DNA from: Leptasterias polaris
Lineage: Eukaryota; Echinodermata; Asteroidea; Forcipulatida; Asteriidae
Assembly (NCBI GenBank): GCA_037783415.1
Contig: JAZGTN010000003.1
Location: 6,362,501 to 6,426,500, forward strand
Direction of reading: 5' to 3'
DNA length: 64,000 nucleotides
Positions 20,801 through 32,800 of the stretch are shown here, piece by piece. The notes under the pieces were generated by a model. That model saw nothing but the letters and a program-made list of their open reading frames with translations. It did not search any database and was not told the origin of the DNA. Every line of letters starts with the position of its first letter. The first letter of the stretch is position 1. Both the position numbers and the translations under genes were made by a program.

Positions 20801-23800
20801 TGCACTTTAAAATTGGACACAATATTTTATTTTTGTTTCCAATCGCCGATTACTCCATTATGTCTAGACTATAGGCTTACCAATTGTTATCCTGGTTAAC
20901 CAAGTTACCATAACCACAATGGATGATGGTAACTTCTGGGTCTATTGTTTTTGACTGGATACAAAAGTTGTTCGTGTTTATGACATGTCATGGCCGAGCG
21001 ATTAGGCGCATCGGACTCAAGTTCAGAAGGCTGAGTCGCCATCTGAGTGTGGGGGTCGATTTCCGGTCATGAAACTTGTGTCCTTGAGCAAATTGTTCTC
21101 ATAACATAGGTATATAAACGGAAACCTGAGAGGGCTTAGGTGGTGTTACCCCTTAGCGTTATTTAAGCAGCTTGGGGATGCTCCATCGGGTGTTGAGGAC
21201 GTTTGAGGAATGTAGGTATGTCCGGTAAACTGAGATAATAATGTTGTAAAGCGCTTCTGTCCTTGCTCTATGATCTAGCTACTAGGATTAATGATTTGTG
21301 CTGTTCACACCAACCCATATTGCAGACATTAATTGTGAACGCATTACATATTCATATGAAAGTTTCCATTGCTGCAAAATCCCAAGGAAGAGTAGTATTG
21401 AACAAATAATCATTGTTCGAAAGGATACCAAAGTTGTTGTTTTCAAATACACACATACGTGATAAGTGTTTTTTGTTTACCAGGGCATGATTGTTATAAT
21501 ATACCTTGCACATCCATAGGAACGTTTCTGTCGACACCATTGCCGTATCGATCCCAAGAAAGATGATTGAAAGATACGCTAATATTCCACCTATGAGCAT
21601 CAAGTTGTTGATATTGGGACTTGACATTTTGATCACTCTGTGGTCAAGCGAGAAAGAAAGAAAACTCATGATAATTTATTTTAAATCCTACAAATTCTAG
21701 AAGAATTGTTGCAGAGTAAAACAGATTGATGGGTTGTATCGACCAATCTTCAACTCGATTAAGCTACACTCGCGGTCTCCAGAAAACAGTGAGAGCACAA
21801 TTGCGTCCGTCTCATACATTCCCGCCCTAGTCGATATTGCCAGGCGTGGCCTGGGCCCAATTTCATAGAGCTGCTGAAGCAAAAAATAAGCTAAGCACAA
21901 CAAAATTATGCAGGATAAGGTTACCAGTAAAAATACCATGTCACATGTAACGTTTTTGACTGGTACACTGTAAAAACGGCGTTTAGAATCTAAACACATT
22001 TCTAAACGCCTCGCTTGTACCCACTTTTTTCACACGTTTAGCCCTCAACATGTTTAGATTTTGCGTTTCTGTGACATGTTTACCCCGAGACACATTTAGC
22101 CTGTGATACGTTTAGATTGAATGTGTTTAGGGTTCATAGTGAGTGCTAAACATGTTTAGAATCCAACACGTTTCAGAGAATAAGCTTATTTTTCAAAACA
22201 CCTGAAGAAAAGAAAAGAGAAATGTTGCAACATTCGCCTGCCTGCTTACTGAAACATAACGCTCAAGCTACGCTCGGCATGAGAATCGATAAATCATCAT
22301 CATCTCAACGGTGATCATGGAGATGATTTTCATAGAGATGATTTGAGGAGCAATGATGCCATAATTTCAGTCATACTGAAAACGGTCATTTTGAAGTCTC
22401 AGAATCCGTTCCAATTATATACATTTTGGGCTTTACTTTCTACCCATGGTGTGAATCTTTGAAGTGCTGGCCAATATGATACAAAAAAATTTGCTTCAAT
22501 TGAATTACACACATTAAAGTGTAAACTACTGCGCAGAAAAGGCTGTTATACCTACAATGGTTTTGAATAAACACCGAGATCTATATTTGTGCATATTTAA
22601 TGAAACCCCGCCCATTTCATTCTAAACAAAACATGTTTACAAGCAAACATGTTTAGAAATATGTTTGTAAGCTAAATTGGTATCCCTTTAACATGTCAAA
22701 AAGCTAAACGTGTTGCGATCAATGCAGGTTTGAACTGGTTTGAACATTCAAATACACCAGAATGTGTGTTCATCATTTTAGTACGTTTGCTACCTGAGCA
22801 ATTTTACTTGCCATGAGGGGCTAAACGTGTGGAGCATTTTTGATACCTTTGTAAAGTTACGTATTACCAAAATGCGAATTATTTTAAACCCTTTTAATTA
22901 TGTGTTTATGCCATAAAGCAAAAACGCTCTCCAAGGAAGGCCTATATGCCTACGTGGAAGCCTATCATGACTAGTTGCTTAGCTTTTTCATACCAATAGC
23001 AAACGTATTCAATTGATGTAAACACATTCTGGTGTATTCAATGTTCAAACCAGTTCAAAACACGTTTAGCTTTTGACATGTTAAAGAGATAGCCATTTAG
23101 CTTCAAACATATTTCTGAACGTGTTTGCGTGTAAACATGTTTTGTATGTGTTTAAATTCAAAACTGCATTTCAAACAAGCACAACAAATCTCAACCCGTT
23201 TAGCTTTTTGACATGTTAAAGAGGTAGCCATTTAGCTTCAAACATAATATTTCTAAACACGTTTGCCTGTAAACATGTTTTGTATGTGTTTAAATTCAAA
23301 ACTGCATTTCAAACAAGCACAACAAATCTCAACCCGTTTAGCTTTTTGACATGTTAAAGAGGTAGCCATTTAGCTTCAAACATAATATTTCTAAACACGT
23401 TTGCCTGTAAACATGTTTTGTATGTGTTTAAATTCAAAACTGCATTTCAAACAAGCACAACAAATCTCAACACGTTTAGCTTTTTGACATGTTAAAGAGG
23501 TAGCCATTTAGCTTACAAACATATTTCTAAACATGTTTGCGTGTAAACATGTTTTGTATGTGTTTAAAATCAAAACTTCACTTAAAACAAGCACAACAAA
23601 TCTCAACACGTTTAGCTTTTTGACATGTTAAGGAGATACCCATTTAGCTTTCAAGCATATTTCTAAACATGTTTGCGTGTAAACATGTTGTGTGTGTGTT
23701 TAAACGCTAAGCGCCGTTTTTACAGTTTACCCTGCCCATTTCTGCTAAGCAGAAAATAGTTATGTAAGGCAGCTTTATGAAATTAAATTGGGCTCAGGTC

Positions 23801-26800
23801 AATCACTTCCCGTCTGAAATGTTTCATAGACCTTATGCAAATGACGTCATTGAGTTGGGCACCCTCGGTTAGAGGTCAACATAACGGTTGCTCATTCGCC
23901 CATCCTGTTCGCCGCGCGTACATGATGTGCGTTTTCCTATGTTTCGTCATCGCTTTACCTCTAAGACCAAGATGGCGGTGTGATGACGTCAATGCATCCG
24001 GTTCATTCTATGTCGAAACACTATAAGGTGAGTGTCCTGCCATCAACCAGTACCCTACCCCAAGCCCCCCCCCCCCCAAACCAAAAATAAAGTCGAGCAG
24101 CCATAGTCAAGGTCTTCGAGTACCGGTATAAAATCAACGTACATTGGTTTCAATTTTATGATATAAGTTTGTGAAAGATGATTGAGAACTTAATGAATTA
24201 GTTCTACATTCGATTTTTAGAGAGACAGGAAGAGTTAAACAATAATTGTACGGCTGTGAATTTTAAGCCGGCCCTTTAACGGTGGTTTTACCTTCTAATA
24301 AGGAGTCACTTACCAAATTCGTCCTCATAATTTTCTAATAGATAATTGAGTTTCCACTTTATAAAGAAATTATAACAAAACGACTTTTCCCGGCGCTCCT
24401 TTTATTAGAGTTTGAAATTATTGTTTGTTTCAAGTGCGCTCACTTTTAATGAACAGTGAATTGACTGGCATATACGTACAAGAAGCAATCACGACGAAAA
24501 TTGAATTAATAAAGCTCCTGGTGCTCATAACAGATCCATTGATAGAGTCCCGGTGAAGAAAAATACAATTATTGGTCGTTCCATGGACACTCCCTGATCG
24601 TGAATGGAAATTGTCTCTTTTAAGAAGCCGTAGCCCAGAGACAGGAAACATTGATGGACATCTATTTTGAGGTGGAATTGTCGCAAGGGACTCGCCATGA
24701 AACGAGTATCGGCGCATCTTTTAGAGGTATAGAAAAATAGGTACCTCCGGGAAATAATAAAGTACGTTGCATATGCGGAGAACTCCCCCCAGAGTAACTA
24801 TAATATAAGAACAGCATTAAATAACGATCGCCCGTCGTGACAATAGACTGTGCAAGTCTCGCGCGCATTCGAACTTCCGGGACCATAGTGGTCCCAACCA
24901 TATGAAGTTTTACGTGGGCGAGATTTTGTTTCGTAAATCATTTTAGTTTAACGTAGTTTGTGACTTAGAAAATTATACATGTTGTTGGGAATGTATACTA
25001 AGTGATAACAAAATATGAAAGTGAAACCAATTCAACAACAAAACGAAGAAAACCCGAGAATTTAACTTGACCTCAGCTTCCGGTTATTGCAAAAAATTAA
25101 GAATTTTGTGCTCGCCTCCGATCATAAAACTTATGTAAACGCTTTTTTTGGATGAGCGAATATGATCGCCAGATGCTGTAATTGCAAAGCGAACCCTTTT
25201 CATTGCATTCTATGGTTGTTGAGGCGTCAGCATCTTCTTTAAACTGCGATACGGGTCAATTTAAAACCCGTTTGACCATCACGAATCCGCGTAAGGGGTT
25301 TCTAAAAAGTTAACATCAAAAAAGCATCCTTGTCCCAGAGTTTTATTTTTTGTTCAATAATAATTAGTATAATTTTGTGTATTTTTTTCAAAAGCTAAAA
25401 CTAATTTCATAAAACTGTAATGATTTATTTTTGTTGTTCAGATTTTGTCATGAGATATATTTTAAAACAAAGATTTGATTTCAGAAATAAAAATGTTCTT
25501 CGTTTGACGTGTTTTCTCGTTCGGATACGCACGAGACTTGCACAGTCTATAGGCAACTTACCATACATGAGACAGTAATCACCAACAGAAATATATAAGT
25601 TTCCGAATACATTTACTTTTGTTATGGTGCAATTGACTTTATGAGTGACAATATATTGATTGATGTCAGCGGCGGCGGAACACTTTTAAAAGTGGGGGGG
25701 GGGGGGGCACATTTTCCCCCATGTATTTTATTTCCATTTGCACAACATAGGTATGTAGGCACACTCCGGCTATGTTGGGCTATTTTGGGGTACAAACATA
25801 GACCTACACACGACTCTGGAGGTCTTCCAGGAGTAGAGTAGACCAATCCCTAAAAGAAACCGTCAGATTTGGCCGTTATCGAGCATTTTCAAAAAACTAA
25901 GTGGGTGCGCCGTTGCCGGTGTTGGCCTATAAAATTATTCTTCTACAAATCTTTATGTGATTGTAAAACATGTCGAGCAGTATCATATGCCGTTACTAAA
26001 GTCAAGTGGATGAGTTTTTAGAACGTTTATAGCTGAAGCACGAACCAATAGTGGTGAATACTACGTTGTCGTTTTTATTGAATAATAATGAGGCATAGTA
26101 AAACTAATAATAAACATGCTTTTATGGGGTAACTAGGTGATATTAAGTCCCCTCGGTAGAAGTTAAAGATGTATTGCCCGTATTTGGACAAAACTTGACG
26201 GTCAAAAACTGATTTAAATGTTAAATTTGTATGTTCCGGGGTAGGAAGTCGTGTGTGAGATCGGACTCGGAGATCATGCATCGAATTGCGACTAAGGATG
26301 TAACTGCGGCTAGTGCATGCTAACGGCTTCTAGTGGGAATAACACACACGGAAACACGTTGTGGCGCAGCCGGGATTCCGGCGGACACAGCCCGCTACAA
26401 AGTCAGCTTATTTTTACACCCGATCGCTACAAGTCAGACTCTGTGTGTGCTGGTTATGGCCCGGCCATGCAGTACACTCGACCAGCGGTGACTCGCACTG
26501 CAGGACTGGTGAAATGTGCATCGTGGGCCATTACTAATCTATTGTCCGGGGATGGCAACTCGCCTACGTTTGGCGTCATATGCTGTTTTTTGTTAGGCCT
26601 ATATGAATAAGATTATTTTGAGAAATGTAAAGGTGTGTATAATATTACAAACTGGGTTGTCAGTGAACCCTAATTTGGTTTCAATTGCTCGATATAAAGT
26701 GGGGGGCAAAATGACTACCTTTTCAAAAGTGGGGGAAAACTGCCCCCCCTTGCCCCCCGGTTCCGCCGCCGGTGATTGATGTTCATCAAAAGACATGGAA

Positions 26801-29800
26801 GTGTGCATTGGGGAATTTAAGGAGAATTTTCCAAGAGCCCATTCGTAAGAAAATTCACCTGCCCATGCATATGACCAACGAACAACCAATCAGAGTTGAC
26901 AAATCTTATTGAGAAAGACTCTGCGAGGGTCGATACGACAGGTCGTTAACTATTTTTTGTATTTATACCACAGGTCCTTTTTTGTTGGTAAGCAGTTTAC
27001 AAAGGCCATAATTCTATTTTCTTAAATCTTATTATAAAATACTTGTTTTTGGAAATGTACTATATTGTTTTAGGGACTGGTCATAGCTTAATAATTAACT
27101 CCGTTTTCAAAAACTTGTCTCTCCTGCAATGAACATGAAATCTTACCGTCGCTTCCTGAAGTGGATGTTGAAGGCCAAGAAGGCGCATGCCAGAGAGACA
27201 CCGGCTGCAGCAAACACCATCCCAGTGGTGAACAGCGACGGCCGTATCGTCTGTCGAACTTTTCTTTCAATTCTGAAGTCAATAGGAGGCGCCCCATCTG
27301 TAAAGATTGTGAGGTATGGCATCACCAGAATAAGATTACCAGCCAAACTACCATTTCACATGTACAATTTGTGACTTGTATCCTGCTAATTTCTGTGGAG
27401 CAGATAAATTTTGAGCAATATTTTCTGCACAAGCAGCTCTATGAAATATTAGGCCCAGCAATATAGGAAATCTGGTTGAAGCATTGGTGCGTGAATTCAA
27501 GAAGGTGAAAACTTATCGATCAACAAAAACAATTAAATAAAACGTCACTATACGAACCTTGCCACTGCACTGATTGGTATCCATCCCATACTATGTCATA
27601 TCCAGACCCATTGGTTGGGTCCATCATTCCCGTAGACACGATCCGGCCATCTTTTTCGGGGGGAAAAAAGAATTTAAATTTACATCAGTGCTGAAATTTG
27701 GATGATGGTGTGAAGTGAATGCACGTTTTGATTGTACTGAAGAGCTGTAACGAAAACGGTACCTGTCTCTATACAGTTGGAAAGGGATCAACAGTCCCAA
27801 CTATACGAGTTTGAATAATTATCAATTAGAGTTACGGTAACTCACTAGAAATGTAATTTATTGTTTACTTTTTGATAACGGATGCCAACAAATATATTTG
27901 AGACGTCATCGCTAGGAATAGTAAAGTTATGACTTGAATATCTTTTATGGACTTGACCTGATTAAAAAAAGAAATTGCCTACAAGTCGCGTTTCACCTGT
28001 TTACTCGTTTTATAAACAAGTATTTTTATCAGTTAAATATCATATTCAAAAACAGAAAATATTAAGGAACTTATCAATTTAGCTGATGAACTCGCCTTGT
28101 AATTGTCGTAGTATGTACAACCCTAGCCTGTCACCAGATGATGTGAATTTCACCGGTCCCTGATGACCAAAACCGAAAAATAAAAATTATAAACTTTGGA
28201 GGAATACAAACCCAAAAGGATTTGTCCATTGGGTTGCCAGATCCAACTCAAAATAAAAGTCCTCCAGATCTTGTAAGTTGAAATTGTAGCCGCAGGTGTC
28301 AGTTGTGGCCTCTACGGTGACATAATTCGAGAAATTATATAATCTTACGGTTCAAAAAAAATAATTATGTTGTAAAGTTCGTTTTAGTATGTGCCGAGTT
28401 TGGCCTCGCAAGCTGCCGTTACACCTCGAGCCAAATCAATCTTAAGGCATACTATATGTTATAAGACTTACCGAGACCCCTTCAAATATCAATCCGCTTA
28501 TAATATGGAATAGCATATCTGCAGTGACGTTGTCGTACATAAAATCCGCCAAGGTCCTTGGTGGATCTTCAATAGACAAAACAAAAAGAAAGAAACGTGG
28601 CTCTATCAACATTTCATATTTAGCAATTCTTTCCAGAATACTGGAACAAAAAATGATTAGTTTTATCAATTTCCACTGCTTCACGTGGTAACGTTTTTAA
28701 CAGCGAAAGGGCGGCCTTATATTGAATTTTAATTTCCCGAAGTATTTGGGCAGCCAGTGCCTGTTTGACTTTACCACGTCGTTAACAAAATTGAATTTTG
28801 TCAAACAATAATTTTCTCAAGCATGCAGGTGTGCAGATGGAAATTCTACCTAGGAAACCCCATACTATTATTGATTTATAAAACGTACCCGTCTTTGAAT
28901 AGTTTACACACACACACATATGAATTGGCAATGAGGTCGCTAGGTCACTAGAGCACGTCCCAAGGGACTGTGAGTGACCAAAGGACCCTAACTCGCAGAC
29001 CCGAGGGGGATAAACGTGCACTAGTGACCGAATTATGCCAGTCAACGGATGTGTTATAATACACCTCAGTCCAAAATATGAAATAACTTAAGACAGTGTT
29101 CAAGGTTTTATAACTATAAACTGTTTTAATTCAACAATTAACACATAAGCAATGTTATCATGAGCAACGCAACAATTAAAGAAACGCTTTTAGGTTCACC
29201 AGATTCAGTTTTTAGTTGCTGTTCACTGTTCACATCATGGAGTATTTTGGAGGAAAAACAACCAAAAGAGGGCGCTCCGGTCAAAGTGTTTATGTATAAT
29301 TGACCTGTTTGGAAACTATTTTTCGCAAATTCATGTGCGTTCAATGTCCCGACGCTAGGCTCAAAGCTCCGTTATGGTGGCACAAGTCTCATATAGTTAA
29401 TCCACGTAGCGGTGTTTTAGCCCACCAGAAAACAGAACTAGAAAGAGGTGTGTTATGAAAACAAATCATATAGGAATTGTTTAGGTTCGCCAAATTTTAA
29501 AAGAGAGGGGGGGGGGGGGGGGTGGGGGAGAGAGAGAGAGAGAGAGAGAGGTGGAGAGAAATATATATATAAAACAAATAATAATAAATACAGGCAACTG
29601 TATTGCTGGACCCGCATTTATACACATAGTAGGTCAACATTTGTAAGATTGATGACTACATCAGTAACGTCTACACTATAAATCGTCGGCTTGCTTTTGC
29701 AACCATTGTGTTGTGGCATTGAGAAGCACAATAGGAAACATTTTCCATGGATGTTCAGCCAATTAGTCACTGCTAGACAACGGATGCTTGAATTTGTTCT

Positions 29801-32800
29801 TAATGTCAGAGGCACAGAGCAATTCCCGACGTATCATTATTGAAAAAAAATAAATTCGTGCTTATAGTTATCATTTTCTTTTGGATTGAAATATATTTAC
29901 TGCTTATCTTTTTCAAATGCCACACAAAGAACTGGAAGGATGGGAGTTCAATCTTCGCTTCTTTAGAATTAAACTGAATTTAATAGAATGTTCGTCTTTT
30001 TGAAAACTCTATTGTATATGGTGTCACTGCTCTTAGTCCCAGTGTGACCCGGAATCAAACTTGCACCCGGAAATGGGCCAAACTGGCGTAGAATCTGAGT
30101 TCAAATACCATTGTTAACCACTTTCCGGGCCAACCTGACCTAAAAATGGTTCAGGCTTTTTCTTGGACTTGGAATCCCAGTAAATTATGACCCGGGAGAT
30201 CAGTGTAGTGTGGCAAACAAGATCATTATACATTTGTGTTCTTTTTCATTCTGAAATAAAACGAATATTCCCCAAAGTTATAACCATTCATCCACTAAAT
30301 CAAACGAAACAAAGCTAATGGGTAAACAAATAAATTAAATTCGGAATTTCCAGTTAGAAATAGCTACCTTTTAGACTATGATCATTTTGTAATTAATCAT
30401 TTTAAAATGAAGTCATTTGGTTATAAAATGAACCATTATTCTTTGAGTACATTCTTTGGTAAATTGTAATTACCCAATTCTTGGAGATGTTTCTGTGCTT
30501 CTTGAAGCGCAAGTGCCGCTGTCCAGACAGTGTCATAACTGAGGGATGTCTCAAGGTACCCGACCAATGACTCGGGGTCGTCGGATCCATAACTGGCTTG
30601 GAAGTTCTTGAGAAACTCGCTGGTTGTCTGAATGCACAGGAAAGCGGAATCGAGATATGGTAACTGTAGGGTTATGTCGCACGAGACAATTAACAGGCAA
30701 TCAGGTAATCTTCACGGAGAAAAGCCCTTCACATTTCAATGTTCACACACTTTTCTTTGGATCCTAAGACATTATAATAATGTCTGAAGAATGACTCATG
30801 TACTACCATAAGTGGTCCTGCAGCATGCACTGCAGTTGGTGGCCTCCAAGTTGCCTGCAAAAGTTGCCTTTCGTGTGACAAGGCCATGGGAGACGCACAT
30901 CTACGTACACACAGCGCACAGGATCAGCCAATGAGCCAACATTTTTGACTTGCAGCCGAGGGCGTCTAATTGTTACTCAAATTATGTCGTAAGCTTAAAG
31001 CCTACAAAATATCGGTGGTTTGTTTTTGAAATTTACGTACATTACAATTTTGAGATAAAATAAATTCAGTGCGAATCCTGTTTTTGTTTTGTTGGTTTGT
31101 TTGTTTCTTTGTTGTTGTTGTTGTCGTTGTCGTTGTTGTTGTTATGTTGTTGTTGTTGCTGTTGTAGTTGTTAGTGTTGTTGTTGTTGTTGTTGTTGTTG
31201 TTTGGGGCGGATGCTCAGAGCAAAGCGAATACGCAGAGCAATGTGTACGCGTGAGTCCATTTGCGCAACATTTATTGCGTAAGTTGTGCACCACTAGTAC
31301 AAGAAATCTTGCGTACGCAGTTGCGTAGTTTCGTGAAATCGGCTGCAGAGCCTACTAAAGGGTAATATGCAAAAAATGCACAGTCAGTTTATTTCGGTCT
31401 AAAAACCAGGCTGCGGGATATAGCCCCGGGAGTTGTGCCTGTAGTTGATTCAATAAGACTGTTTTATTTGTGTTTTTATAAAGACATATTTTGTTATATG
31501 ACATCAAATATGAGTCTCACCTAGTGTCCACCGCTACCCTTTCTGGAAACGCACTTGGTCAGAAAAATTGTTGTGTTCGTGTTGATTCCATGATCATTTC
31601 TAGCATATTTTCCACTGGCGTTTACAAATAATGTTGCTTTTCATAAAAGAAAATTCCAGACTAGAACCCGAGAAGGTATATTCCCCGCCTTTGGATCGAT
31701 CTGGCTTTTAATAAATGCAGAGCCCTCAAAATGTTTCTCTCACCAGGCCAGCTAACGATGGTCTCCGATTGCTGTCAGATGGCAGTGTATCGATGTCTAT
31801 GCCGAAGTAGTTGGCAGTTGCCTCGTCCATTTGCGCAGCTGTGCAGTCTATAGAGTCGTCTGGTTCCCGCCACCAATTCTTCTCCAGCCAACCTGACAGT
31901 TTAAGGATTGGTAGTTATTGAAAACAACAAAAAACAACTAGAGATCAGGTGTTCGTAAAAACGAACACAGAGGGGTTTCGCTTGGTGAAACAAAAAGATA
32001 AAATATCATGATTTCATACTGAAAATTACATGTCATATCCAATATGTTAATTGTAGTCGTATACCCTAAAGGAACTCTTTGTACTTACTGTTTGGACCAT
32101 AAGGGAGATAATGTTTTTCATTTTTGGAGCTTCATGTGTGAACCGGAAGGAAAGGCCAAAGTGGAGTCATGTTTTTGGATAAAATTTGGTCATCGACATA
32201 AGCTACCAGACGGCACAAACATTTTGAGTTTATGACATGTGGTTCAGAAGATGTGATTTTTGAAATGTGAACTTCCTGTTTGGACCGGAAGGAAAGTTTG
32301 TGGGTTCTGCTTTTGTTGTTGTTCTATTAAATTGTTCCCTTTTCCAAAGATTATCGTGTCCATTGTTCCATTGTGTAAAAGACCCCCACAAGGACACTCT
32401 TTTGATAATCAAGTAAACCAAGGACCTCTCTTTGTTCTCCCATTGTTTGGGCTTATATTCTTCTTTTATCGATCTACCCATTGGTTTTATACACGTGCTC
32501 GCTCTGTCAAAACAACTGGATCTCTGAGAGGATCAATGGGACACTTGTAAGTTTGATTTGAATAAAGTCTGGTACAACAACTTACTTGTAGTCATAGTTA
32601 TGTTAATGCTTGAATTCATCAGACTATTGAGACAGTTGCTATAATTATGTTAGATGGGTCGTGACAAGCTTTTGTATATCAACCTCCAGATGATCAAACC
32701 CTGGTATTGTGCCACACAAATCCATTCCTAAAATTTGTGTATGGGAATAAATACACCATCTCTAATGCAACTACAGGCAAAAGCTTGCCCCAAATTACCA

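Larger units (their letters stand above)
21853..23795. repeat. MITE family D split by a large foldback element
   Basis: The ends GGGCCCAATTTCATAGAGCT and AGCTTTATGAAATTAAATTG belong to family D. Between them sits another element (21965-23729), giving a nested insertion of about 1.77 kb. Confidence 0.7.

Noticed and set aside
26317..26610. 97-residue plus-strand ORF
   Set aside because: Start and content lie between inverted GC-rich repeats; no motif, no partner exon and ordinary composition.
28160..28471. Extra receptor exon between exons 8 and 9 (minus strand)
   Set aside because: Phases of exons 8 and 9 already join, and the stretch has no receptor pattern.
29448..29681. ORF with GGGGGWGRERERERGGEK
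   Set aside because: Poly-G and GA microsatellite read in frame.
31089..31328. ORF rich in Cys, Val and Arg
   Set aside because: Made by a GTT/GTC triplet microsatellite.
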